Below, piece by piece: positions 17,463 through 25,465 of a stretch of 64,000 nt of DNA (its first letter is position 1; every line of letters begins with the position of its first letter). The stretch spans positions 1-64,000 of the forward strand of contig NZ_STGH01000001.1 of the NCBI RefSeq assembly GCF_005222785.1, in the 5' to 3' direction. The DNA comes from Rhodobacter sp. SY28-1. GTDB lineage: Bacteria; Pseudomonadota; Alphaproteobacteria; Rhodobacterales; Rhodobacteraceae. Below the pieces are notes generated by a model. It did not search any database. It was not told the origin of the DNA and was given only the letters and a program-made list of their open reading frames with translations. Position numbers and translations under genes: made by a program.

Positions 17463-17677
17463 CTGCCCCTCGTGCACTTTTCTTTTGCGACAAGTTTAGA
17501 CTATTCGCTGCCGGGATGAAATGGGGAAGGCCCGACTTGCCGATCAGAAACCCGCGAGAAGTCGCGAGCTTGCAGGACTGTAGGGCCTTGGCCCACAGAC
17601 TGTTTCCCTGCAGGCAGCGCGGTAAAGTGGACAGCCTGAATGCAAGGGCGTAAAGAAAATCTGGGGGACTGACGTCG

Positions 17678-18004
17678 ATGCAGACCACGCACGCCAAGTA
17701 CCATATTGGGCAGGTGCTTCGTCACAGGAAGCATCCGTTTCGTGGTGTCGTCTTCGATGTCGACGCGATGTTCTCGAACACCGAGGAATGGTACGACAAC
17801 ATCCCGGAAGACAGTCGCCCCTCGAAGGATCAGCCGTTCTACCACCTGCTCGCCGAAAATGGCCAAAGCTACTATGTGGCCTATGTGTCCGAGCAGAACC
17901 TGGTCCCGGATGAAACGGGTGAGCCCGTCGATCACCCCGATCTGGGCGACCTGTTCGGCGATTTCGAGGATGGGCGCTACCCGGTGACGTTCCAGCTGAA
18001 CTGA
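17678..18004 (+). CDS. hspQ: heat shock protein HspQ
   Basis: A 108-residue HspQ/YccV-type protein. KYHIGQVLRHRKHPFRGVVFDVD at the start, then EEWYDNIPEDSRPSKDQPFYHLL and YVAYVSEQNL, are the recognisable conserved blocks. In E. coli this small protein affects DnaA stability and acts as a Lon specificity enhancer. I looked for an RpoH promoter in the 215 bp upstream and found no convincing CCCCAT-type -10, so heat control is not shown. A serine-kinase/anti-sigma pair follows on the same strand 75 bp on. Confidence 0.92.
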   Translation: MQTTHAKYHIGQVLRHRKHPFRGVVFDVDAMFSNTEEWYDNIPEDSRPSKDQPFYHLLAENGQSYYVAYVSEQNLVPDETGEPVDHPDLGDLFGDFEDGRYPVTFQLN

Positions 18005-18079
18005 CGGACCCTCGGCCACTTACCAGTTGTTCATGCTTTGCCCCGTATCTTGCTGAAAAGGCAAGCAAGGGAAAAGGCC

Positions 18080-18421
18080 ATGCAACTGAAGACTCAGACA
18101 AGACCCAAGGTGATTTCGGTTCTGGTGATGGAAGACCGGATCGATGCTGCAACGGCCATCCAGTTCAAGGAACGGATGCGTGACGTCACAAAGGATGCTC
18201 CGGCCCGGGTTGTGCTGGACCTCGCGCGGGTGCAGTTTCTGGACTCCTCGGGTCTCGGGGCCATCGTTGCGGTGAAGAAACTGCTGGGGCCGGACCGTGC
18301 TTTGGAACTGTCCAGCCTGACACCTACCGTGGAAAAAGTGTTCCGCCTGACCCGCATGGACACTGTCTTCACCATCCACCCCTCGCTAGAGGTTGCCGTT
18401 GCCTCCGCAGCCAGTGTCTGA
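18080..18421 (+). CDS. STAS-domain anti-anti-sigma factor (RsbV-like)
   Basis: A 113-residue single STAS domain. The phosphorylatable serine region reads LDSSGLGAIVAVKK, the standard anti-anti-sigma signature, after a beta-strand VVLDLARVQF. It should bind the kinase encoded next and release whatever that kinase holds, depending on serine phosphorylation. The ATG at 18080 has AAGGGAAAAGG upstream; an earlier frame from 18038 is unlikely. Its stop overlaps the start of the kinase, so the pair is coupled. No sigma factor or RsbU phosphatase is encoded beside it. Confidence 0.85.
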   Translation: MQLKTQTRPKVISVLVMEDRIDAATAIQFKERMRDVTKDAPARVVLDLARVQFLDSSGLGAIVAVKKLLGPDRALELSSLTPTVEKVFRLTRMDTVFTIHPSLEVAVASAASV

Positions 18422-18860
18422 CCACGATCCTCGGCGATCCAGCCTGACGCTGGTGTTCCAGGCCGATCCGGTCTCCATCCGGCAGGCGCTGCAGGGGATG
18501 CTGACCTGTCCGCCGCTGTCGTGCCTTCGGGGCGAAGATCGCGGCATGGCCGAACTTGTACTGGCGGAAGTGCTGAACAACGTGGCCGAACACGCCTATG
18601 CCGAAGCCGGGGGGAAGGTGGAGATCCGTCTCGATGGTGACCCTCGGGGTTTGCGGTGCCTTGTCGTGGATGAAGGTCGCGAAATGCCGGGCGGCCAACT
18701 GCCCGAGGGCCGGTTGCCCTGCGGTCCCTACGTTGCGCTCGACGACCTGCCGGAGGGTGGGTTCGGCTGGCACTTGATCCGGTCGCTCTGCGCCGATCTG
18801 GCCTATGCGCGGGTGGATGGCCAGAACCGGCTGGCCTTTGTTCTTGCCACCGGTAGCTAG
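18414..18860 (+). CDS. HATPase anti-sigma factor/serine kinase (RsbW-like)
   Basis: About 148 residues with a GHKL ATP-binding fold: N-box ELVLAEVLNNVAEHAYAE (Glu and Asn for ATP/Mg), a VVDEGREMP D-x-G box, and a glycine-rich end GGFGWHLIRSL. This is the RsbW/SpoIIAB/BtrW pattern. The GTG at 18414 overlaps the STAS gene stop by 8 bp and starts at VSDHD; the longer TTG start at 18393 is also possible. It would phosphorylate the STAS protein and sequester a partner, perhaps a sigma factor encoded elsewhere. Confidence 0.8.
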   Translation: MSDHDPRRSSLTLVFQADPVSIRQALQGMLTCPPLSCLRGEDRGMAELVLAEVLNNVAEHAYAEAGGKVEIRLDGDPRGLRCLVVDEGREMPGGQLPEGRLPCGPYVALDDLPEGGFGWHLIRSLCADLAYARVDGQNRLAFVLATGS

Positions 18861-19234
18861 GGCGAAGATGCGATCGTTGCCGATGCGGTGGGCGTGCCGC
18901 TGACCCTGCAGGGTCGCAAGACCCTGCGCCGGCCGGTGTCAAGCGGGGTGCGCTGACAGTAACATCGCACCCCGGGATTGATCGGTCCAATGCAAGGCAA
19001 TCGTCGTCCTCTTGCCACGAAGGTGTACACTCGCGGCCCGGGATCACGGACAGGCTGTCACCGTGGCAGAAGCCGCACCCTGGCGCCCAACCCGATGTCC
19101 GACTCTCACCGGGCGCCAGGGGTTCTTCCCCCTTGGCTTCCCCCCTTCCCCGGCCTAGCTTCGGGTCTGGCCGCATGTCGGTCGAAGCCCGGCAGGACGG
19201 TTGCCGGGAAAAGGGGGAGGAGAAGTACAGCGAT
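18861..19234. other. 374-bp non-coding gap with several strong hairpins
   Basis: No credible gene. The + strand holds GCAGGGTC-gcaa-GACCCTGC (18908-18927, a GNRA-type loop), GGGGTGCG/CGCACCCC (18945-18973), an outer helix GCGGC/GCCGC (19033-19037 with 19072-19076) enclosing TCACGG/CCGTGG (19044-19066), CTGGCGCCC/GGGCGCCAG (19080-19119), and CCCGGCA/TGCCGGG (19188-19208). The last ends 5 bp before the GGGGGAGGAG ribosome-binding site of ggt. The first two may end the rsb transcript; the others could form a structured leader. Confidence 0.5.
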
Positions 19235-20857
19235 ATGGCAAGTTCAGGTGTCGGAAGCCTTCGGAAATCGCCTGTGGTGGGCGCACGCGATCTGCATCTT
19301 CCAGGGCGCTCGGCGGTCTATGCCGCAAACGGCATCTGCGCGACGTCGCATCCTATCGCGGCACAGGTCGCCATCGAGACGCTGAAATCCGGCGGCAACG
19401 CGGTGGACGCGGCCATTGCCGGGGCCCTCGTCCTTGGTATCGCCGAGCCGCAGATGACCGGAATAGGCGGCGACTGCTTTGTCCTCCTCAAGCCCCCCGG
19501 GTCGGAAGAGATCATCGCGCTGAACGGCTCTGGGCGCGCGCCGGCGGGGCTTCGGGCAGCCGACCTGCGGGCAAGGGGCCTTGACGCTGTTCCGATCCAG
19601 GGGATCGAAGCCGTCACCCTGCCGGGCGCCATCGACGCCTTCTGCCGCCTCAATGCCGACTATGGCCTGAAATCCCTTGCCGAGGTTCTGGCCCCGGCGA
19701 TCCACTATGCCGAGGAGGGCATTCCCGTCGCCCCCCGCGTGGCCTTTGACTGGGCCGATGACCTGCCCTGCCTGAAAGGGGCGGCGCGTGACTTCTACAC
19801 CATCGGCGGCAAGGCCCCGACTGTGGGTCAGCTGTTCCGCGCCCCGGGGCAGGCCGAGGTTCTGCGCCGCATCGCGCGCGACGGCCGAGCCGGGTTTTAC
19901 GAAGGCGAAGTGGCCGAGGACATGATTTCTTCGCTGCAGTCCCTTGGCGGGACCCATACGCTTGATGACCTTGCGGCGACGGCCTGCGATTATACCACTC
20001 CGGTTTCCGGTCCCTACCAGGGGATCGAACTGGTCGAGCATCCGCCGAACGGCCAGGGCGCGACGGCGATCCTTCTCCTCAACATCCTCAAGCACTTCGA
20101 CCTTGGTTCGATGGACCCGTTCGGCACGACCCGGGCCCATATCGAGGCGGAGGCGACGAAACTGGCTTACGATGCCCGCAACCGGTTCATCGCCGACCCC
20201 GACCACACGACGCGCCTGGCCCACATGCTGGCGCCCGAAACCGCCGCGAAGCTTGCCGCGCTGATCGACCCGAAAAAGGCGATGCCCGGGGCCGCCCCCC
20301 TGACCGAGGCTGTGCACCGCGATACGATCTACATCACCGTCGTCGACCGCGACCGGATGGCGGTGTCGCTGATCTATTCGATCTTCTGGGGCTTTGGGTC
20401 GGGTCTCGCCTCGACGAAGTTCGGGATCAACTTCCAGAACCGCGGGGCCGGTTTCACCCTGACCGAAGGCCACCCGAACGAAGCCGGTGGCGGCAAGCGC
20501 CCGATGCACACGATCATCCCGGGCATGCTGCGTCAGACCGGGCGCGTAGTGATGCCGTTTGGCGTCATGGGCGGCGCCTACCAGCCCTGCGGCCACGCAC
20601 GGTTCGTCACCAATCTGGTCGATTACGGCATGGACCTGCAAGCGGCGATCGACGCCCCGCGCTGCTTCTCGGGCGCGGAGGGGATGGAGGTCGAGCGCGG
20701 CTATTCCGACACCGTCCGCGCGGAACTGGCCGCGATGGGCCACAAGGTCGTGGTCCCCGACACGCCCCTTGGCGGCGCACAGGCGATCCGCCTTGACGGG
20801 GATGTGCTGATCGGCGCATCGGATCCCAGGAAGGACGGCTGTGCCCTTGGCTACTGA
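19235..20857 (+). CDS. ggt: gamma-glutamyltransferase family protein
   Basis: A 540-residue N-terminal nucleophile hydrolase of the gamma-glutamyltransferase family. The autoprocessing and catalytic threonine is Thr364 in HRDTIYITVVDRD. GGNAVDAAIAGALVLGIAEPQMTGIGGDCF at the start and KRPMHTIIPGM later are standard blocks. No clear signal peptide is seen, so a cytoplasmic acylase-like or gamma-glutamyl hydrolase role is possible. The ATG at 19235 follows GGGGGAGGAG by 12 bp, a long spacing. Its stop lies inside the next gene, which starts 17 bp earlier, so translation is probably coupled to the methionine sulfoxide reductase. Confidence 0.88.
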   Translation: MASSGVGSLRKSPVVGARDLHLPGRSAVYAANGICATSHPIAAQVAIETLKSGGNAVDAAIAGALVLGIAEPQMTGIGGDCFVLLKPPGSEEIIALNGSGRAPAGLRAADLRARGLDAVPIQGIEAVTLPGAIDAFCRLNADYGLKSLAEVLAPAIHYAEEGIPVAPRVAFDWADDLPCLKGAARDFYTIGGKAPTVGQLFRAPGQAEVLRRIARDGRAGFYEGEVAEDMISSLQSLGGTHTLDDLAATACDYTTPVSGPYQGIELVEHPPNGQGATAILLLNILKHFDLGSMDPFGTTRAHIEAEATKLAYDARNRFIADPDHTTRLAHMLAPETAAKLAALIDPKKAMPGAAPLTEAVHRDTIYITVVDRDRMAVSLIYSIFWGFGSGLASTKFGINFQNRGAGFTLTEGHPNEAGGGKRPMHTIIPGMLRQTGRVVMPFGVMGGAYQPCGHARFVTNLVDYGMDLQAAIDAPRCFSGAEGMEVERGYSDTVRAELAAMGHKVVVPDTPLGGAQAIRLDGDVLIGASDPRKDGCALGY

Positions 20858-21323
20858 CCCCACCCTGACCGTCGACCGCCCCGCGATCACCGTCGCGATC
20901 CGCGCCCTGACCCAAGGCGAAACGGACACGGTCGCGCTGATGGCCACCGTCGCCTGCGAGATCCACCACGCCCATCCCTGCTGCGACTGGACCGGCTTCT
21001 ACCGCGTCACCGGCCCCGAACTGCTGAAGATCGGACCCTATCAGGGCGGCCACGGCTGTCTCGTGATCCCCTTCAGCCGTGGGGTCTGTGGCGCTGCAGC
21101 CCGAAGCGGCCAGATCCAGAACGTGCCGGATGTCGAGGCCTTCCCCGGCCACATCGCCTGTTCGTCCAGCACCCGGTCAGAGCTTGTCCTGCCAGTCTGG
21201 AACGGCCAGGGCAAACTCCTTGGCGTGCTCGACCTTGACAGCGACAGCCCTGCGGCGTTCACGAAGGAAGACGAAGATTGGCTCGTCCCGCTGCTGGCTG
21301 AGGTTTTCCACGACGCGGTCTGA
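20841..21323 (+). CDS. free methionine-(R)-sulfoxide reductase (GAF domain)
   Basis: A 160-residue single GAF domain of the fRMsr (MsrC) family. Characteristic features are CCDWTGFYRV, the GPYQGGHGCLVIPFSRGVCGAAA block with a catalytic-region cysteine, and a further conserved cysteine in GHIACSSSTRSELVLPV. It reduces free Met-R-sulfoxide using thioredoxin-type electrons. It starts at a GTG (20841) that overlaps the ggt stop. Next to a homocysteine methyltransferase, it suggests a methionine repair and salvage unit. Confidence 0.9.
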   Translation: MPLATDPTLTVDRPAITVAIRALTQGETDTVALMATVACEIHHAHPCCDWTGFYRVTGPELLKIGPYQGGHGCLVIPFSRGVCGAAARSGQIQNVPDVEAFPGHIACSSSTRSELVLPVWNGQGKLLGVLDLDSDSPAAFTKEDEDWLVPLLAEVFHDAV

Positions 21324-21373
21324 ACACTTCGACTAAAATTGTGTTTTCTCTTCTCCAAATATCCCACGGGGGT

Positions 21374-21394
21374 CTGGGGGTGTGAAACCCCCAG
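21374..21394 (+). repeat. intergenic GC palindrome
   Basis: CTGGGGGT (21374-21381) and ACCCCCAG (21387-21394) form a perfect 8-bp stem with a 5-nt loop, 34 bp before the next ATG. Similar CTGGGGG...CCCCCAG elements are scattered between genes in rhodobacters as far as I recall, so this may be one copy of a dispersed family. It is followed by no T-run. Confidence 0.5.
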
Positions 21395-21427
21395 CCGCTG
21401 GGCAAAGACGCAACGACAGGACCCAAG

Positions 21428-22318
21428 ATGACTGAAATCACCCTTCTCGACGGCGGCATGGGCCAGGAACTGATCGCCCGTGCGGGCAGCGACCCTGGGC
21501 CGCTTTGGGCGACACGGGTGATGATCGACCACCCCGGTCTGGTCCGCGCGATCCATGAAGACTACTTCGCCGCCGGGGCCAGCCTGGCAACGACCAACAC
21601 CTACAACATCCTGCATGACCGTCTGATCCCGCACGGGCTCGACAGTCTCTACCACGCCCTCCACCTCCGCGCGCTGGCCGAGGCGCATGAGGCGCGGGCC
21701 ACTGCGGGACGCGGGAAGATTGCCGGGTCAATGGGCCCGCTCGGCGAAAGCTATCGCCCCGACCTGACCCCGCCGGTCGAGGTTTCGACCGCGCTTTATG
21801 CCGAGAAGGCGCGCATCCTTGCCGCCCATGTCGATCTGATCCTGATCGAGACGATTTCTTCGCTGGACCTGGCCCGTGGCGCGCTGAAGGGCGCGCGCAC
21901 CACCGACCGGCCGGTCTGGATTTCGGTCTCGGTGCAGGACCGAGACGGGACGCGGCTGCGCTCGGGCGAACCTGTCGCGGCTTTGGCGGATGTGCTGGCC
22001 GAGACGCCAGCGGATGCGGTCCTTGCCAACTGCTCGATGCCCGAGGCGATGTCCGCCGCGATGACGGCGCTGCAGCCGCTGGGGCTGCCGTTCGGGGCCT
22101 ATGCCAACGGGTTTTCCGAGATCACGCCGCACACCCATGGCACCAGCGCGCCAGAATATTGCGCGCGTCACGACCTGTCGCCCGAGCGCTATACCGAGTT
22201 TGCCATGGGCTGGGTCGCGCAGGGCGCCACGCTGATCGGCGGCTGTTGCGAGGTCGGTCCGGCCCATATCCGCCACCTCCACGCTCGCCTAATCACCGAA
22301 GGCCACACGGTTGCATAA
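21428..22318 (+). CDS. homocysteine S-methyltransferase family protein
   Basis: A 296-residue betaine/homocysteine methyltransferase barrel. It begins LLDGGMGQELI, and has the zinc-binding cysteines in VLANCSMPEA and LIGGCCEVGP (Cys about 273-274). It would methylate homocysteine to methionine with S-methylmethionine, S-adenosylmethionine or betaine as donor; which one is not visible. It lies 104 bp after the free methionine sulfoxide reductase gene, and its stop overlaps the TTG start of the rluA-like gene. Confidence 0.88.
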   Translation: MTEITLLDGGMGQELIARAGSDPGPLWATRVMIDHPGLVRAIHEDYFAAGASLATTNTYNILHDRLIPHGLDSLYHALHLRALAEAHEARATAGRGKIAGSMGPLGESYRPDLTPPVEVSTALYAEKARILAAHVDLILIETISSLDLARGALKGARTTDRPVWISVSVQDRDGTRLRSGEPVAALADVLAETPADAVLANCSMPEAMSAAMTALQPLGLPFGAYANGFSEITPHTHGTSAPEYCARHDLSPERYTEFAMGWVAQGATLIGGCCEVGPAHIRHLHARLITEGHTVA

Positions 22319-22979
22319 GCCCTCGCTGATCCCGGATTTTGCCTATGACCCGCCGGATGTGCCGCTGGACATCCTGCACGAAGATGCCGCGATCCTGGTG
22401 CTGAACAAGCCTGCGGGCCTGCTGACCGTTCCGGGCAAGCTAGAAAACCGGCAGGACTGTCTGATTGCCCGGCTTCAGGCCAAGCGCTGGGATGCGCTGA
22501 CGGTGCATCGGCTGGATTGCGACACCAGCGGTGTCATCATCTTCGCCCGCACCAAGCAGGCGCAGGGGTTCCTCGGGCAGGAATTCGAACTGCGCCGGGC
22601 CCAGAAGACCTATGTCGCGCGCCTGCAGGGCGACCTTGCGGGTGACAGCGGCACTGTCGACTTGCCCTTGGGCAGCGATTGGGACTACCGCCCGAGGCAG
22701 AAAGTGGACCACGACCATGGCCGCCCCGCTGTGACCGATTGGCAGGTGATCAGCCGCAGCCCCGGCGAAACCCGCGTCCGCCTGACCCCCCATACCGGGC
22801 GGAGCCACCAGCTGCGCGTCCACATGCTGTCACTCGGGCATCCGATCCTTGGCGACCAGATCTATGCGCCCGAAACCTTGACCCATCACAAGCGCCTGAT
22901 GTTGCATGCGGAATCCCTGTCGCTGCACCATCCCGTCACGAAAGACCGAATGACTTTCACCGCCCCCGTCCCGTTCTGA
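22311..22979 (+). CDS. RNA pseudouridine synthase, RluA family
   Basis: A 222-residue pseudouridine synthase, close to E. coli RluA in length. The catalytic aspartate is in HRLDCDTSGVIIFA; PHTGRSHQLRVHM and GHPILGDQIY are the other family blocks. It starts at TTG 22311, supported by GAAGG 8 bp upstream and the lack of any nearer ATG, and overlaps the previous gene by 8 bp. It has no S4 domain, consistent with RluA (23S U746/tRNA U32) rather than RluC/D. Target bases are inferred. Confidence 0.88.
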   Translation: MHKPSLIPDFAYDPPDVPLDILHEDAAILVLNKPAGLLTVPGKLENRQDCLIARLQAKRWDALTVHRLDCDTSGVIIFARTKQAQGFLGQEFELRRAQKTYVARLQGDLAGDSGTVDLPLGSDWDYRPRQKVDHDHGRPAVTDWQVISRSPGETRVRLTPHTGRSHQLRVHMLSLGHPILGDQIYAPETLTHHKRLMLHAESLSLHHPVTKDRMTFTAPVPF

Positions 22980-23042
22980 ATTCCGTTAAGCAAGTTTCAA
23001 GTTCCATGGTTAACTCTGGCCCGAACCGAACCGGGGGCTGGA

Positions 23043-24665
23043 ATGCTGTCCACGATCTTCAACCTGCGCTATGCGCTGATCACCTGGCCTGCGATCCTGA
23101 TCGTTGTGGCAGCCCTGCTGATGCTGGCTTTTCCGGGTCAGACCTGGTGGCTGCTGCCCGCAGGCGCGCTGTGCCTCCTCTCGGTCCTCGTGGGCCTGCA
23201 TGACCTGCGCCAGACCCGCCATGCCGTCCTGCGCAACTATCCGGTGGCAGCGCATCTGCGGTTCTTCCTGGAATCGATCCGTCCCGAAATGCGCCAGTAT
23301 TTCTTCGAAGGCGACAAGGACGGCACGCCGTTTCCGCGTGACAAGCGGGCCATCGTCTATCAGCGCGCCAAGCGCGATCTGGACAAGCGGCCCTTCGGCA
23401 CCCAATACGACGTCTATCAGGAACAGTACGAATGGCTGCACCACTCCATCGCCCCGGCCCAGGCCCTGACGCATGAGGCGATGCACGCCACCGTCGGCGC
23501 CGGGTGCAAGCAGCCCTATTCGGCAAGCCTCCTGAACATCTCGGCGATGAGCTACGGCTCGCTGTCGGCAAACGCCATCCGCGCCTTGAACAAGGGGGCG
23601 AAGGCGGGCGGGTTCTTCCATGACACCGGCGAAGGCGGGGTGTCGCCCTATCACCGCGAACACGGCGGGGATCTCGTCTGGGAACTTGGCTCGGGCTATT
23701 TCTCCGCGCGAGGGACCGACGGCCGGTTCGACCCGGCAAAGTTCGCCGATGTCGCGGCGGACCCGCAGATCAAGATGGTCGAGCTGAAGCTGAGCCAGGG
23801 GGCCAAGCCGGGCCACGGCGGCGTGCTGCCTGCTGCCAAGGTAACCGAAGAGATCAGCCGCATCCGGGGCGTGCCTATGGGGCAGGACTGCATTTCCCCG
23901 GCCAGCCATTCGGTCTTTTCGACTCCGGTCGGCCTTCTGGAGTTCATCGCCGAGATGCGGGACCTTTCGGGGGGAAAACCCGCGGGGTTCAAGCTGTGCA
24001 TTGGCCACCCGTGGGAGTTCATGGCGATCTGCAAGGCGATGCTGGCGACCGGGATCAGCCCCGATTTCATCGTCGTGGATGGAAAAGAGGGCGGCACCGG
24101 CGCGGCGCCGCTGGAGTTCATGGACCATGTGGGCATGCCGCTGCGCGATGGCCTCAGCCTGGTGCACAATGCTCTGGTGGGGATCGGCGTGCGGGACCGG
24201 GTGAAGATCGGGGCAAGCGGAAAGATCACCTCGGCCTTCGACATGGCGCGAGTCATGGCGCTGGGGGCGGACTGGTGCAACGCGGCACGCGGCTTCATGT
24301 TCGCGGTCGGCTGCATCCAGGCGCAGTCTTGCCATACGGGCGAATGTCCGACCGGGGTTGCCACGCAGGACCCGTTGCGCCAGCGCGCCATCGTGGTGCC
24401 GGACAAGGCCGAAAGGGTCACGAGCTTTCACCGCAACACGCTGCACACGCTGGCCGAACTGGTGGCTGCCGCAGGACTTGCGCATCCGTCCGATCTGCGG
24501 CCGCATCACTTCCTGCGCCGCGCCTCCTCGGACAAGGTGATCTCGCTGGCCGAGCAGTATGAGCAGCTTGCCCCGGGCCAGCTGACCGCCGATCCGGCCT
24601 CCTCGCCCCGATTTGCCGAGGCTTGGGCGCTTTCGACGGCCGGAAGCTTCGCGCGGGCGGGCTGA
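23043..24665 (+). CDS. membrane-anchored FMN-binding glutamate synthase family protein
   Basis: A 540-residue protein with two N-terminal membrane spans (about residues 12-30 and 34-54) and a glutamate synthase alpha-type TIM barrel. Visible motifs are ISAMSYGSLSANAI, KPGHGGVLP, VVDGKEGGTGAAP and a cysteine trio C-x5-C-x4-C in GCIQAQSCHTGECPTGVATQ, spaced like the [3Fe-4S] ligands of GltB. It lacks the glutaminase domain, so it is not a complete GOGAT. Stand-alone members are poorly characterised; some relate to methylglutamate metabolism. It converges on the polysaccharide unit with 9 bp between stops. Confidence 0.85.
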   Translation: MLSTIFNLRYALITWPAILIVVAALLMLAFPGQTWWLLPAGALCLLSVLVGLHDLRQTRHAVLRNYPVAAHLRFFLESIRPEMRQYFFEGDKDGTPFPRDKRAIVYQRAKRDLDKRPFGTQYDVYQEQYEWLHHSIAPAQALTHEAMHATVGAGCKQPYSASLLNISAMSYGSLSANAIRALNKGAKAGGFFHDTGEGGVSPYHREHGGDLVWELGSGYFSARGTDGRFDPAKFADVAADPQIKMVELKLSQGAKPGHGGVLPAAKVTEEISRIRGVPMGQDCISPASHSVFSTPVGLLEFIAEMRDLSGGKPAGFKLCIGHPWEFMAICKAMLATGISPDFIVVDGKEGGTGAAPLEFMDHVGMPLRDGLSLVHNALVGIGVRDRVKIGASGKITSAFDMARVMALGADWCNAARGFMFAVGCIQAQSCHTGECPTGVATQDPLRQRAIVVPDKAERVTSFHRNTLHTLAELVAAAGLAHPSDLRPHHFLRRASSDKVISLAEQYEQLAPGQLTADPASSPRFAEAWALSTAGSFARAG

Positions 24666-24674
24666 AGACCTCTG

Positions 24675-25454
24675 CTAGTCGCGCGCCCAAAGCGCCAGCA
24701 GGATCGACGAGACGCAGAAATACAGCCCGAAGATGCCGAAGGCCGAGACCAGGTAAAGCTGGAAGAAGAACAGTGGCCCGCCCAGCAGGCTGGAAATCAG
24801 CGAGATGACCATGGTCCCAAGGGCCAGGATGGTACCCGCTATGGCCGCCAGCACAACTGAGCCGACAAGTTCTAGCGGAGAGCGGCAGAACAGGAGCGTC
24901 AAGAGACCATGGGTCAGGATCAGCAGCACCAGGTTGGTGGTGAAGATCGGAACCAGGGTCAACCGGGCCGGGTCGATCCGACCAGGATCCACGAGGCTCA
25001 CCAGAAGGCAGAAGACGATCAGGAACAGGTGGACCACGATCGCCGGGAACAGCACCGAGTTCCGGAATAGCAGGAACAGGATCAAGAGAAGTGCCAGTTG
25101 CCCGACTGGCAGGACCAGCCGCATGACCTGGGGATCCAGGTCCATGGTTCGAAAAACGGTATCCGAAGCAACAAGGCTGGCGCGAAGGTCCGCGAGCGTC
25201 CCGGAGAACGACAGTGCAACGCCGACCAGCACAGCTGCCGAGACAAGGAAGGTGAAGACCTGCCAGTGCGCTCCGGCCGTGTCTTGCGGGCCTCTGCCCG
25301 AGGTCAGCGGACCGGAACGCAGCCGTTGTTCGGGCCCTTCCGATGTCGAGATCGGCAGGCGGGTATCGACTTGGCGCACCAGCCGCCAGCACAGGATGAA
25401 GACCAGCGCCACCAGACATTCGTAGACCACGACGGCAATCAGGGTGTTGAGCAC
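24675..25454 (-). CDS. seven-span membrane protein of the putative polysaccharide operon
   Basis: About 259 residues, unrecognised. One span at the N-terminus (residues 1-26) is followed by a polar loop of about 40 residues, then six hydrophobic segments, the last reaching almost to the C-terminus (ALWARD). No catalytic motif is apparent. The long frame upstream to 25883 is antisense-like shadow of the glycosyltransferase. The GTG at 25454 begins 11 bp after the glycosyltransferase stop and is the only start that fits. Position suggests a partner of the synthase, for export, acylation or regulation, but this is inference. Confidence 0.65.
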   Translation of the reverse strand: MLNTLIAVVVYECLVALVFILCWRLVRQVDTRLPISTSEGPEQRLRSGPLTSGRGPQDTAGAHWQVFTFLVSAAVLVGVALSFSGTLADLRASLVASDTVFRTMDLDPQVMRLVLPVGQLALLLILFLLFRNSVLFPAIVVHLFLIVFCLLVSLVDPGRIDPARLTLVPIFTTNLVLLILTHGLLTLLFCRSPLELVGSVVLAAIAGTILALGTMVISLISSLLGGPLFFFQLYLVSAFGIFGLYFCVSSILLALWARD

Positions 25455-25465
25455 CGACGCAGCCC

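Noticed and set aside
17463-17677. RpoH promoter for hspQ
   Set aside because: A CTTGCA occurs, but no CCCCAT-like -10 is correctly spaced, so no call was made.
19021-19130. Cobalamin riboswitch ahead of ggt
   Set aside because: Stems are present, but the conserved cobalamin-box sequence is not; left as an unassigned structured region.
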